A DNA stretch of 26,273 nucleotides from CSSed11-175R1 sp041685735 (GTDB lineage Bacteria; Actinomycetota; Nitriliruptoria; Nitriliruptorales; Nitriliruptoraceae): positions 1 to 26,273 of the forward strand of contig JAWLFE010000039.1 in assembly GCA_041685735.1 (NCBI GenBank), in the 5' to 3' direction. Both the position numbers and the translations under genes were made by a program. The notes beneath the pieces are model-generated. The model did not search any database. It saw only the letters and a list, made by a program, of their open reading frames with translations, and was not told the DNA's origin. Positions 15,161 through 23,391 of the stretch are shown in pieces. Numbering within the stretch: the first letter of the stretch is position 1; each line of letters starts with the position of its first letter.

Positions 15161-18051
15161 GCGTTGGGCAGCACCTCGCGCAGGAATTTGCCGGTGTAGC
15201 TGCCAGGCGCCGCGGCGACCTCCTCCGGGGTGCCCGACGCGACCACCAGTCCGCCCCCGTGACCGCCTTCTGGACCCAGGTCGATGAGGTGATCGGCGGT
15301 CTTGATGACGTCGAGGTTGTGTTCGATCACGATCACGGTGTTGCCCTTGTCGACCAGGCGGTGCAGGACCTCCAGCAACCGGCGGACGTCCTCGAAGTGC
15401 AGGCCGGTGGTGGGCTCGTCGAGGATGTAGACGGTCTGCCCCGTGGCGCGTTTGCGCAGCTCGCTGGCCAGCTTGACCCGCTGTGCCTCGCCCCCGGACA
15501 GCGTCGTCGCGGGTTGGCCGAGCCGGACGTAGCCGAGCCCGACGTCGTGCAGGGTCTGCAGGTGCGACGCGATCGACGGGTGCTTGGCGAAGAAGTCGAG
15601 CGCCTCCTCGACGGGCATGTCGAGCACCTCGGAGATGGTCCTGCCCTTGTAGTGCACCTCCAGCGTCTCGCGGTTGTAGCGCCGTCCCTTGCAGACCTCG
15701 CAGGGCACGTACACGTCGGGCAGGAAGTGCATCTCGATGCGCAGCGTCCCGTCGCCCCGGCAGGATTCGCACCGACCTCCCTTGACGTTGAACGAGAAGC
15801 GACCCGGTTGGTAACCACGCACCTTGGCCTCGGGGGTCGCGGCGAACAGCTTGCGCACGTGGTCGAACAGCCCGGTGTAGGTGGCCGGGTTCGAGCGCGG
15901 TGTGCGGCCGATCGGCGACTGGTCGACCACGACGGCCTTGTCCACCGCGTCGAGGCCGAGCGTGCGGTCATGCCGTCCCGGTGCCTCGCGCGAGCTGTAC
16001 ACGTGGCGCATGAGCACCTTGGACAGGATGTCGTTGACCAGCGTGGACTTGCCGGATCCGGACACCCCGGTCACGCAGGTGAACGTGGCAAGGGGGAAGG
16101 CGACCTCGAGGTCCTGCAGGTTGTTCGCCGACGCACCGACGACCGTCATCGCCAGGCCGTTGCCCTCGCGACGCCCGGCGGGCAGTGGGATGGACCGCTC
16201 CCCCGACAGGTACGCGCCGGTGAGGGACTTGCGGGTGAGGCGCTTCAACCCGTCGACCGAGCCGGAGTGGACGATCTCGCCCCCGTGTTCGCCCGCCCCC
16301 GGCCCGATGTCGACGACGTGATCGGCGGCCTCGATGGTCGCCTCGTCGTGCTCCACCACGATCAGCGTGTTCCCGAGGTCGCGCAGGCGGAGCAGGGTCT
16401 CGATCAGCCGTTCGTTGTCGCGCTGGTGCAGTCCGATCGACGGCTCGTCGAGCACATAGAGCACCCCGACGAGGCCGGCACCGATCTGGGTCGCCAGGCG
16501 GATGCGCTGGGCCTCGCCACCGGACAGCGATCCCGCGGCGCGATCCAACGTCAGGTACTCGAGCCCGACGTCGAGCAGGAACCGCAGCCGCGCCCGGATC
16601 TCCTTGAGCACCCGTGCGCCGATCAGCTGCTCGCGCTCCGTGAGCTCCAGACCCTCGACGAACGCCTCGGCGTCGGCCACCGACAGACCGGTGAGCTCCG
16701 CGATGTTGCGGTCGCCCACGGTCACCCCGAGCACAACGGGCTTCAGCCGCTTGCCGTCACAGGATGGGCACGGCACCTCCCGCATGTACTGCTCGACCTG
16801 CTGCCGGACGTGGTCGGACTCCGTCTCGGCATGCCGACGCAGCAGGGACGGCAGCACCCCCTCGATGCGGGCGCGGTACGAGCGCTTGCGCCCGTACCGG
16901 TTCGTGTAGGAGACCTGCACGCGGTCATCCAGCCCGTGGAGGATCGCGTCCCGGATGTCATCGGAGAGCCGCCGCCACGGGGTGGTGGGGTCGCCACCCA
17001 CGTGGGCGACGGTCGCGCGCAACAGCTGCCGGTAGTAGTTGGACTGCACGCCCGTCCCCCACGGCAGCACCACCCCCTCGTCGACCGAGAGGTCGGGGTC
17101 CCCGATGACCAGATCCGGGTCGACGGTCAACCGGGTCCCGAGGCCCGAGCAGGTCTCGCAGGCGCCGTAGGGCGAGTTGAACGAGAAGTTGCGTGGTGCC
17201 AGCTGATCGAAGCTGACCTGGCAGTACGTGCAGGCGAGGTGTTCGGAGAACGTCAACTCCTCCGCCTGAGGTACGGGATCACCCGCAGCCTCGGCCTCCT
17301 CGACCGCCTCCCGGGACGGCAGCACCTCGATCATCGCCACGCCCTCGGCGAGCTGCAGGGCGGTCTCGATCGAGTCCGCGAGCCGCCGGCGGATGTCCTC
17401 CTTCTTCACCAGGCGGTCGACCACCACCTCGATGTCGTGTTTGAGGTTCTTCTCCAGCTTGGGGGCCTCGTCGATCGGGTGGACGCCACCGTCGACCCGC
17501 ACGCGGGAGTATCCATCGGTGGACAGCTGCTGGAACAGCGCGCCGTACTCCCCCTTCCGACCCCGCACCACCGGGGCCAGGACCTGGAACCGCGTGCCGG
17601 TGGGCAGTTCGTGGACCTGGTCGACGATCTGCTCGGCGGTCTGGCGGGCGATCGGACGACCGCAGTTGGGGCAGTGCGGTTGGCCGATCCGCGCGTAGAG
17701 CAGTCGGAGGTAGTCGTAGATCTCGGTGATCGTCCCGACCGTGGAGCGCGGGTTGCGTGACGTCGACTTCTGGTCGATCGAGATCGCGGGCGACAGCCCG
17801 TCGATGAAGTCGACGTCCGGCTTGTCCATCTGCCCGAGGAACTGCCGGGCGTAGGCGGACAGCGATTCGACGTAGCGACGCTGGCCTTCGGCGTAGATCG
17901 TGTCGAACGCCAGGCTCGACTTCCCCGATCCGGACAGGCCGGTGAACACCACCAGGCTGTCGCGGGGGATGTCGAGGTCGATGTCCTTGAGGTTGTGCTC
18001 ACGCGCACCACGCACGGTGATGCGGTCGCGGTGGGAGCTCGGTCGTGCCAC
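15157..18051 (-). CDS. uvrA: UvrABC nucleotide excision repair ATPase subunit UvrA
   Basis: UvrA dimers scan DNA for bulky lesions and load UvrB. The 964-residue length is normal. There are two ABC ATPase modules: Walker A GLSGSGKSS (38-46) with signature LSGGEAQR (509-516) and VLDEPSIGLHQRD (533-545), and Walker A GVSGSGKST (662-670) with LSGGEAQR (851-858) and ILDEPTTGLH (876-885). Zinc-binding Cys pairs are visible at 274/277 with 298/301, and at 761/764 with 784/787. Further CPxC pairs occur at 127/130 and 428/431. The start is GTG 18051, with AGAGGTGA six bases upstream. A LexA-type box sits about 110 bases upstream, so SOS induction is likely. It is not co-transcribed with uvrB or uvrC here. 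Confidence 0.98.
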   Translation of the reverse strand: MARPSSHRDRITVRGAREHNLKDIDLDIPRDSLVVFTGLSGSGKSSLAFDTIYAEGQRRYVESLSAYARQFLGQMDKPDVDFIDGLSPAISIDQKSTSRNPRSTVGTITEIYDYLRLLYARIGQPHCPNCGRPIARQTAEQIVDQVHELPTGTRFQVLAPVVRGRKGEYGALFQQLSTDGYSRVRVDGGVHPIDEAPKLEKNLKHDIEVVVDRLVKKEDIRRRLADSIETALQLAEGVAMIEVLPSREAVEEAEAAGDPVPQAEELTFSEHLACTYCQVSFDQLAPRNFSFNSPYGACETCSGLGTRLTVDPDLVIGDPDLSVDEGVVLPWGTGVQSNYYRQLLRATVAHVGGDPTTPWRRLSDDIRDAILHGLDDRVQVSYTNRYGRKRSYRARIEGVLPSLLRRHAETESDHVRQQVEQYMREVPCPSCDGKRLKPVVLGVTVGDRNIAELTGLSVADAEAFVEGLELTEREQLIGARVLKEIRARLRFLLDVGLEYLTLDRAAGSLSGGEAQRIRLATQIGAGLVGVLYVLDEPSIGLHQRDNERLIETLLRLRDLGNTLIVVEHDEATIEAADHVVDIGPGAGEHGGEIVHSGSVDGLKRLTRKSLTGAYLSGERSIPLPAGRREGNGLAMTVVGASANNLQDLEVAFPLATFTCVTGVSGSGKSTLVNDILSKVLMRHVYSSREAPGRHDRTLGLDAVDKAVVVDQSPIGRTPRSNPATYTGLFDHVRKLFAATPEAKVRGYQPGRFSFNVKGGRCESCRGDGTLRIEMHFLPDVYVPCEVCKGRRYNRETLEVHYKGRTISEVLDMPVEEALDFFAKHPSIASHLQTLHDVGLGYVRLGQPATTLSGGEAQRVKLASELRKRATGQTVYILDEPTTGLHFEDVRRLLEVLHRLVDKGNTVIVIEHNLDVIKTADHLIDLGPEGGHGGGLVVASGTPEEVAAAPGSYTGKFLREVLPNA

Positions 18052-18133
18052 GGGTCGTCACCTCTGAGGGTTCGTGCGATGGGCGGGGCGCGTGACGGCC
18101 CGGGTCGTCAGGCGGCCGAGGGTACCGAGCAGG

Positions 18134-18164
18134 ACCCTATGCTCCCGGGCCCCGTACGTCGAAC
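18134..18164 (-). promoter_or_regulatory. Candidate promoter of uvrA
   Basis: On the minus strand, TAGGGT (18134-18139) is a plausible -10. About 17-18 bases upstream lies TTCGAC, which is part of the SOS box and would act as a weak -35. The predicted leader is about 75 bases. The overlap with the box means that LexA binding would block polymerase. Confidence 0.5.
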
Positions 18165-18174
18165 GCCTGTTCGC
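18159..18174. promoter_or_regulatory. LexA (SOS) box upstream of uvrA
   Basis: TCGAACGCCTGTTCGC contains GAAC-N4-GTTC (18161-18172), the LexA-binding core of Gram-positive bacteria. It differs at only one flanking base from the mycobacterial form TCGAAC-N4-GTTCGA. It overlaps the presumed -35 of uvrA and sits 19 bases before the -35 candidate of the divergent ldhA-type operon. uvrA is a classic SOS gene. I did not find the same core in the other intergenic regions I checked. Confidence 0.8.
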
Positions 18175-18192
18175 CCCAGCGCCTCGGCCCAC

Positions 18193-18222
18193 ATGACAGC
18201 ATGCGACGGGTCCTCCTACGCT
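18193..18222 (+). promoter_or_regulatory. Candidate promoter of the ldhA-MBL-VOC operon
   Basis: ATGACA (18193-18198) and TACGCT (18217-18222) are separated by 18 bases and match a sigma-70-type promoter fairly well. Transcription would start near 18229, giving a leader of about 43 bases that includes the GGAG before ATG 18272. Confidence 0.5.
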
Positions 18223-18271
18223 GGCGCCGACCGACCGCCACCTTCGGATCGTTCGACCCTCGGAGCCGTCC

Positions 18272-19351
18272 ATGCAGATCGCCGTGTTCAGTGCTCGGGC
18301 CTACGACCGGCGGTTCCTGTCGGAGGTCGCCGAGCGGGATGGTCACGAGCTGACCTTCCTCGAGCCGCGGCTCGACCGGCACACCGTCGCGCTCGCGGAC
18401 GGCTACGAAGGCGTCTGCATCTTCGTCAACGACACCGCCGATGCCGAGGTGATGGCCGCGTTGGCGGCGGGTGGGACGCGCCTGTTGACACTGCGGTCCG
18501 CCGGTTTCAACCACGTCGACCTGCAGGCTGCCGAGCAGTACGGCATCACCGTGGCACGGGTCCCGGCCTACTCCCCCTACGCCGTGGCCGAACACACCGT
18601 GGCCCTCATGTTGGCGGTCGAACGCCGGTTGCACCGCGCCTACAACCGTGTCCGGGAGGGCAACTTCGCGCTCGAGGGTCTGCTCGGCTTCGACCTGCGC
18701 AACAAGCGTATCGGCATCATCGGGACCGGGCAGATCGGTCAGATCGTCGCCCGGATCATGCGGGGCTTCGGCTGTTCCCTGCGTGCGTACGATCTCTACC
18801 CGAACGACACCGTCCGTGACTACGGCGTCCGGTACGTCGACCTCGACACCATGTTCGCGGACTGCGACGTCATCACCCTGCACTGCCCGCTGACGCCCGA
18901 CACCTACCACCTCATCGATGCCGAGGCCATCGCCAAGATGAAGCCCGGGGTGATGATCGTGAACACCTCACGGGGTGCGCTGATCGACACGCCCGCGGCG
19001 ATCGAGGGGCTGAAGACCGGCCAGATCGGCAACCTGGCACTGGACGTCTACGAGGAGGAGGGTGACCTGTTCTTCGAGGACCTGTCCGACCGGGTCATCC
19101 AGGACGACGTGTTCTCGCGGCTGCTGACCTTCCCGAACGTGTTCATCACGGCACACCAGGCCTTCTTCACGGAGGAGGCGCTCGCCAACATCGCGGAGAC
19201 CACCCTCGGCAACGCGGCCGCCTTCGCCGCAGGCGAACGCTCCGGCAACGAACTGACCCACGAACTGGTCACCGGGGATGCCGGGGCCGGCGCACGCGAT
19301 GCCGGCAACGCCTCCGACGGTCCGGCCGACACATCGACGACGGGAACCTGA
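18272..19351 (+). CDS. ldhA: D-lactate dehydrogenase-like 2-hydroxyacid dehydrogenase (LdhA type)
   Basis: This belongs to the NAD-dependent D-isomer-specific 2-hydroxyacid dehydrogenases and most resembles fermentative LdhA, which interconverts pyruvate and D-lactate. Visible elements are the substrate loop RSAGFNHVDL (75-84), the Rossmann motif GTGQIGQ (151-157) with Asp174 for NAD, and the catalytic Arg234 in NTSRGALID. Glu263 lies in DVYEEEGDLFFEDLSD, a stretch typical of the LdhA subgroup, and the catalytic His295 in TAHQAFFT. Catalytic residues are complete. At 359 aa it is about 30 residues longer than Escherichia coli LdhA because of a Gly-, Ala- and Thr-rich tail after 332. The start is ATG 18272 with GGAG seven bases upstream. 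The next gene starts two bases after the stop, so they form an operon. Other D-2-hydroxyacids are possible substrates. Confidence 0.88.
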   Translation: MQIAVFSARAYDRRFLSEVAERDGHELTFLEPRLDRHTVALADGYEGVCIFVNDTADAEVMAALAAGGTRLLTLRSAGFNHVDLQAAEQYGITVARVPAYSPYAVAEHTVALMLAVERRLHRAYNRVREGNFALEGLLGFDLRNKRIGIIGTGQIGQIVARIMRGFGCSLRAYDLYPNDTVRDYGVRYVDLDTMFADCDVITLHCPLTPDTYHLIDAEAIAKMKPGVMIVNTSRGALIDTPAAIEGLKTGQIGNLALDVYEEEGDLFFEDLSDRVIQDDVFSRLLTFPNVFITAHQAFFTEEALANIAETTLGNAAAFAAGERSGNELTHELVTGDAGAGARDAGNASDGPADTSTTGT

Positions 19352-19353
19352 CG

Positions 19354-20010
19354 ATGTCGAACTACACCGGCGACGTGGAACCAGACGGCGACTGGCAGGA
19401 ACGGCGGGACGGTCCCCTGCGGGTGCGCAAGCTCTCGGTCGAGGAGATGGACAACAACATCTACGTCATCGCCTGCGACCGGACCTCACAGGCACTGCTG
19501 GTGGATGTCGCGGCACGCCCGGAGCGGATCGCCGAAGCGCTCGCCGACGTGGAACCGGTCGCGGCCGTGCAGACCCACGGACACTGGGACCACGTTCGCG
19601 CGTGGGACGGGGTCCGCGACGAGCTCGGCATCCCCGTCTGGGGGCATCCCGGCGACGACGGACTGTTCCCCCGCCCCGTCGACCGCGAGCTCCGGGACGG
19701 CGATGTCCTCACCGTCGGCGACCTCGAGGTCGAGGTGATCCACCTGCCGGGGCACACGGAGGGCTCCCTGCTCTACCTCGTCCGCGGTGACGAACGGCCC
19801 CACCTGTTCAGCGGTGACACCCTGTTCCCCGGCGGGCCGGGCAACACCTTCGGCAGTGCCGAGAACCACGCACGCATCATGGACGGGCTTGAGGAGAGGA
19901 TCTTCGGCCCGCTGCCCGACCACACCTGGGTCTACCCCGGACACGGCGGCGACACCACGCTCGGTGTCGAACGCCCGGACCTCCAGGAGTGGCGCGACCG
20001 CGGATGGTGA
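19354..20010 (+). CDS. Metallo-beta-lactamase-fold hydrolase, glyoxalase II-like
   Basis: A soluble 218-residue enzyme of the MBL fold that binds two metal ions. The ligands are all visible: His75, His77, Asp79 and His80 in THGHWDH, His134 in LPGHTEGS, Asp155 in FSGDTLFPG, and His197 in PGHGGDT. This set and the GHTxGS and SGDTLF motifs are those of glyoxalase II and related thioester hydrolases. The N-terminal NNIYVIAC (34-41) also fits that group. It is shorter than classical glyoxalase II because the C-terminal substrate domain is absent, as in many bacterial relatives. It starts at ATG 19354, two bases after the ldhA-like gene, and is followed 64 bases later by a glyoxalase-fold gene. A role in hydrolysing S-D-lactoyl thioesters is inferred from context; other thioesters or lactones are possible. 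Confidence 0.9.
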   Translation: MSNYTGDVEPDGDWQERRDGPLRVRKLSVEEMDNNIYVIACDRTSQALLVDVAARPERIAEALADVEPVAAVQTHGHWDHVRAWDGVRDELGIPVWGHPGDDGLFPRPVDRELRDGDVLTVGDLEVEVIHLPGHTEGSLLYLVRGDERPHLFSGDTLFPGGPGNTFGSAENHARIMDGLEERIFGPLPDHTWVYPGHGGDTTLGVERPDLQEWRDRGW

Positions 20011-20074
20011 GCGCGCCGATCCGCCAGCGTCGCCGCGACGCCCATCACGCCGACACGACCCACGAGGTCCGCTC

Positions 20075-20575
20075 ATGAGCCCACCGACCAACGTCGATGC
20101 ACTGACCGCCACACGCGAACACCTGCGCGAGACCTACATGGCCACGGCCAGCACACGACCCGCATCGACCGCCCGCGGGCTCCACCACACCGCCCTGATC
20201 TCCTCGGATGTCGGACAGACCATCCGGTTCTACCAGGGCGTGCTGGGGTTCCCCCTCGTGAAGATGTTCGAGAACCGTGACTACCCCGGTTCGACCCACT
20301 TCTTCTTCGACATCGGCCACGGCAACACGATCGCCTTCTTCGATCTCCCGGGGCTCGACCTCGGTCCCTACCGGGAGGTCATCGGCGGTCTGCACCACGT
20401 GGCCATCTCGGTGGATCCCGACACCTGGCAGGTCCTGCGGGACCGGTTCGACGAGCAGGGGATCGACTACCTGCTCGAGAGCGAGGTCTCGCTCTACTTC
20501 ACCGATCCGGATGGCGCCCGCCTCGAGTTGATCGCCGATCCCCTCGGGGAGATGTACGGCGATCAGATCCTCTGA
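20075..20575 (+). CDS. VOC-family (glyoxalase/bleomycin-resistance fold) protein
   Basis: A small 166-residue protein of the vicinal oxygen chelate superfamily, which uses a metal for isomerisation, dioxygenation or ring cleavage. After a 35-residue N-terminal region, two beta-alpha-beta-beta-beta modules follow. The first has GLHHTALIS (35-43) and FYQGVLGFPLV (52-62). The second has GGLHHVAIS (104-112) and TDPDGARLELIAD (143-155). Likely metal ligands are His38, His108 and Glu151. The start is ATG 20075 with GAGGT six bases upstream; the frame is open further back but overlaps the MBL gene without VOC similarity. Its place after an LdhA-like and a glyoxalase II-like enzyme suggests a glyoxalase I role, though VOC proteins are catalytically diverse and dioxygenase activity cannot be excluded. 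Confidence 0.88.
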   Translation: MSPPTNVDALTATREHLRETYMATASTRPASTARGLHHTALISSDVGQTIRFYQGVLGFPLVKMFENRDYPGSTHFFFDIGHGNTIAFFDLPGLDLGPYREVIGGLHHVAISVDPDTWQVLRDRFDEQGIDYLLESEVSLYFTDPDGARLELIADPLGEMYGDQIL

Positions 20576-20601
20576 TCTGCCGGTGCCCGGGTCAGACCGG
20601 G
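20564..20601. terminator. Two hairpins between the convergent VOC and membrane-protein genes
   Basis: CAGATC (20564-20569) and GATCTG (20574-20579) form a 6-bp stem with a 4-base loop covering the VOC stop codon. CCCGG (20586-20590) and CCGGG (20597-20601) form a second stem with a 6-base loop covering the stop of the opposing gene. The genes are 16 bases apart. A bidirectional terminator is plausible; T-runs are lacking. Confidence 0.4.
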
Positions 20602-20978
20602 GCGCTGGCGACGCCGATGGCGGCCAGGATCAACACGAAGCTCAGGACCAGGCCGCGACCCGCGAGCCGGTGGGCGTCGGCGGCCATCCGGGTCTTGCGC
20701 GCTCGACCGAGCAGCGCCTGCCCGACCCCGAGCGCGGCGATCGCGAGCAGCGGGTGGACGTAGGCGATCAGGGGCGCCGCGTTCCAGTACCCGTCCAGCC
20801 CGTAGAGCGCCAGTCCGATCAGCACCTGCACGCTCAGCAGGATGAAGGTCAGGCGGTACAGGCCGGGTTCGAACTCGCGGGAGTCCTTGGCGCGACCGAA
20901 CGCGATCACCGCGACGACCAGGACGATGACGGACACGAGGTAGCCCGTCCATTGGTGGACCAGGAGCAGGTTGGACAC
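20592..20978 (-). CDS. Small four-helix membrane protein of unknown function
   Basis: I do not recognise this 128-residue protein. It has four predicted membrane helices at about 8-27, 43-60, 68-90 and 106-126. The first contains His8 (LVHQWTGY) and the third begins near His75 (YVHPLLAI). Paired His in or near neighbouring helices is a feature of small haem-b membrane proteins, so haem binding is conceivable but unproven. Loops between helices are short and basic on one side (RAKDSRE, RARKTRMAADAHR), which suggests both termini face outward. The start is GTG 20978, with GAGG eight bases upstream and a TAGGAT -10 candidate 34 bases upstream. It lies 57 bases after the ABC-2 permease gene on the same strand and may be an extra member of that operon or separate. 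Confidence 0.75.
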   Translation of the reverse strand: MSNLLLVHQWTGYLVSVIVLVVAVIAFGRAKDSREFEPGLYRLTFILLSVQVLIGLALYGLDGYWNAAPLIAYVHPLLAIAALGVGQALLGRARKTRMAADAHRLAGRGLVLSFVLILAAIGVASAPV

Positions 20979-21011
20979 GGGAGATCCCTCGACGGGGTGG
21001 GTGATGCAGCG

Positions 21012-21017
21012 ATCCTA
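21012..21017 (-). promoter_or_regulatory. Possible -10 element of the four-helix membrane protein gene
   Basis: TAGGAT on the minus strand lies 34 bases before GTG 20978, in the 57-base gap after the permease gene. It is a good match to the actinobacterial -10 pattern. The region 17-18 bases upstream, inside the permease coding sequence, has no clear -35. Confidence 0.35.
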
Positions 21018-21035
21018 GCCGGCGGCGTGATCCAC

Positions 21036-22217
21036 TCATCGCGTGAGCGCTCGACGCAGCAGGAACGTGGCAGCGCCGAGCAGCACGACGGCGAACCCGG
21101 CGAGCACGGCGAGTTCGGTCGCAACGTCCACGATCCCTCCATCGCGGCGAACGATCTCCGCCATCGCGGTGTTCGCCCAGGCGTGCGGTGTGAAACGCGC
21201 CACCACCAGCATGCCGTCCGGGAAGATCTCCAGCGGGATCATGGAACCGCCCAACGCAGCGAGCACCAGACCCAGACCGACGCCCGCACCGGATGCCTGG
21301 CTGTCGTTGCGGAACACCGAACCCAGCACCATCGCCGCACCGGTCGAGACCAGGCAGAACAGCAGCACCAACACCGAGGTGGTCAGCGGATCCCCCCAGT
21401 CGACGCCGAACGCCACCGTGGTGACCGCGATGATGTACAGCGCCTGGAACAGGGCCACCGCGAACCGTCCGCCGGCCAGACCGGCGAGGATGACCGGCAG
21501 GCGGGTCGGCGTCGACAGCATGCGGGTCGCGACCCCGTACTGGCGCGACTGGATGAGCGCCGCGCTGCCAGCCAGAGACGTCAGGAACACGAACAGGAAC
21601 AGTTGGCTGGACGCACCCAGATCGAACTGGCCCAGCGCGCTGAACTCCTGGACCAGCTCGTCACCACCGACGGCCTCGGTGCTCACCGTGACCCCCGGCA
21701 TCCCCTCACGCACTCGTGCCGCCAGGTCCACGAGGTCGGCGACCGGTCGGTCGGTCACGTCCGCGGCCAGGCTCGCCGCACCGCTGATGGCGGCCTGGTC
21801 CGCAACGACCGCATCGACCACGGTGCGCAGTGACTGTGCCGTGGCGTCGGGACGGCCGAGGAAGCCGACCTCGAAGCTCGCCCCTGACCGCAGCGCGTCC
21901 TCGTAGCCTGCGGGGATGAGCACGCCGCCGCTGAGGTTGCCTCGCGAGACCAGCGAGCGGAGTTCGTCCTCGTCGTCGATGGGCACCACCTCGATGCCGT
22001 CGGCTGCGTCCAAGCGGTCGAGGAGCTGGGCTGCCGCGTCATCGTCGGTGACGACCGCTCCCAGCTGGGTGCCGGTCGTGCCCCCGAACTGCAGGCCGAT
22101 GAAGATCACCAGCGCGAGGGGAAGGACGAACACGAAGAAGATGTTCGATCGCTCGCGGAGGAAGCGCAACAGTTCGATCCGCGAGATCTGGATGACCGCA
22201 CCGATGGTCCGCATCAC
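21036..22217 (-). CDS. ABC-2 type transporter permease (second)
   Basis: This is an integral-membrane subunit of an ABC-2 exporter, 393 aa. One helix at 25-44 is followed by a large extracytoplasmic domain (about 45-200) and then five helices near 205-222, 247-270, 279-299, 310-328 and 369-387. This is the layout of the DrrB/YhgE-related ABC2_membrane_3 group. The last region contains the usual conserved stretch before the final helix (PLEIFPDGMLVVARFTPHAW). Its GTG start overlaps the TGA of the preceding permease by four bases, so they are coupled; the ATG directly after it is an alternative start. Two permeases and one ATPase make a complete heteromeric exporter. Substrate unknown; related systems export drugs, lipids or polymers. 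Confidence 0.9.
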   Translation of the reverse strand: MMRTIGAVIQISRIELLRFLRERSNIFFVFVLPLALVIFIGLQFGGTTGTQLGAVVTDDDAAAQLLDRLDAADGIEVVPIDDEDELRSLVSRGNLSGGVLIPAGYEDALRSGASFEVGFLGRPDATAQSLRTVVDAVVADQAAISGAASLAADVTDRPVADLVDLAARVREGMPGVTVSTEAVGGDELVQEFSALGQFDLGASSQLFLFVFLTSLAGSAALIQSRQYGVATRMLSTPTRLPVILAGLAGGRFAVALFQALYIIAVTTVAFGVDWGDPLTTSVLVLLFCLVSTGAAMVLGSVFRNDSQASGAGVGLGLVLAALGGSMIPLEIFPDGMLVVARFTPHAWANTAMAEIVRRDGGIVDVATELAVLAGFAVVLLGAATFLLRRALTR

Positions 22218-23386
22218 GCGGTCGCCCGGCGCATCCGCAGGGCCCCGGGCACCGCGAAGACCACCCCGAACGCCACGAGCGCACCGGCGGCCGGGAGCAC
22301 GACGGTCCAGTGGTCCGACCCCACCAGGTCACCGAGCCCTCGCAGGAACCAGCCGTGCGGTGAGAACAGTGCCAGTTGACCGAGGAACCCGGCACCGACA
22401 GGGAAGAACACGCCCCCGGCCAGACCGAAGACCAACGCGACGATCGACTGGAGGTTGCCGGCCTGTTCGGCGGTCCGAGCGAAGGACCCGACGAAGGCCA
22501 TGACGCCGAGCGCCGAGATGACGCCGGCGACGATCAGCACCGCCACGCCGACCGGATCACCCCACGAGGCCCCGAGCAGGGTCGCGCTGGCGATCGCGAG
22601 GACGGTCATCGACACGATCCCGAGCACGAACGCGCCCATCGCCTTGCCGAGGTGCACCGTGCCGATCCCGATGGGGGCGGCCAACAGCCGGTGCAGGGTC
22701 CCCTGTTGCCGCTCCTCGAGGAAGCCCGTGATGCCGAACGTGACCGTGAAGAACAGGAAGAACACCGCCATGCCCGCCGCCAGGTAGCTCGTTGGGTCGA
22801 GCTGCTGGTCGGCGGCGATCAGCTCGGTCGTGGTCACCGTCGGGGCCTGCGCGGCGGCCAACCCCGCGATCTCCTCGAGTTGCTGCGTGGACAGGGCCCC
22901 CTGCGCCGCCGTGGCCGTGGTCGCCACGACCAGGCTGATGCGGTCCAGTTCAGCCCGGTAGCCCTCCGCGATCCCGCGGGCCACCTCGACGGAGAGGGCG
23001 CGGTCCGGGTTGACGAGCACGAGGATGTCGCCACCGTCACCGGCCGCGACCCCGTCGCTCAACCCCGGCGGCAGGATCCAGGCGGCGGCGATCTCGCCAT
23101 CCTCCAGGGCCGCACGGGCGGCCGCTTCGTCGCCGAAGGTCGTGGCATCGACCAGGCCATCCGCCACCAACGCGGGCACGACACCGTCGGTGAAGCCTGC
23201 GGCCACCTCGCCGCCATCGAGGTCGACCACACCGGCGGTGAGTTCGAAGTCCTCCTGGGTCGGGAACAGCTGGGCGAAGACGAAGGTCAGGGCCAGCGGG
23301 ACGACGAACGCGAACAGCAGCACGCTGCGATCACGCAGGCGCAGGCGCAGGTCCTTGCGCAGGATGACGGTCGCGGCACGCAGCAT
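22214..23386 (-). CDS. ABC-2 type transporter permease (first)
   Basis: This permease of 390 aa has the same plan as its partner: one helix at about 22-41, an extracytoplasmic domain to about 198, then helices near 202-221, 250-271, 279-301, 312-335 and 360-382. The motif EERQQGTLHRLLAAP (224-238) lies on the cytoplasmic side where ABC-2 permeases contact the ATPase. The partner has a weaker version (QSRQYGVATRMLSTP). I start it at ATG 23386, five bases after the ATPase stop, which removes 51 non-membrane residues that overlap the ATPase gene. The ribosome-binding site is weak, so coupling to the ATPase gene is likely. The two permeases differ enough that they probably form a heterodimer. Confidence 0.9.
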   Translation of the reverse strand: MLRAATVILRKDLRLRLRDRSVLLFAFVVPLALTFVFAQLFPTQEDFELTAGVVDLDGGEVAAGFTDGVVPALVADGLVDATTFGDEAAARAALEDGEIAAAWILPPGLSDGVAAGDGGDILVLVNPDRALSVEVARGIAEGYRAELDRISLVVATTATAAQGALSTQQLEEIAGLAAAQAPTVTTTELIAADQQLDPTSYLAAGMAVFFLFFTVTFGITGFLEERQQGTLHRLLAAPIGIGTVHLGKAMGAFVLGIVSMTVLAIASATLLGASWGDPVGVAVLIVAGVISALGVMAFVGSFARTAEQAGNLQSIVALVFGLAGGVFFPVGAGFLGQLALFSPHGWFLRGLGDLVGSDHWTVVLPAAGALVAFGVVFAVPGALRMRRATA

Positions 23387-23391
23387 GGCGA

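Noticed and set aside
14140..17760. A plus-strand open frame of 1206 codons
   Set aside because: It runs out of frame through the MscS gene and antisense to uvrA, both of which are unmistakable. High GC removes stop codons in the shadow frames. Its protein has no recognisable domain.
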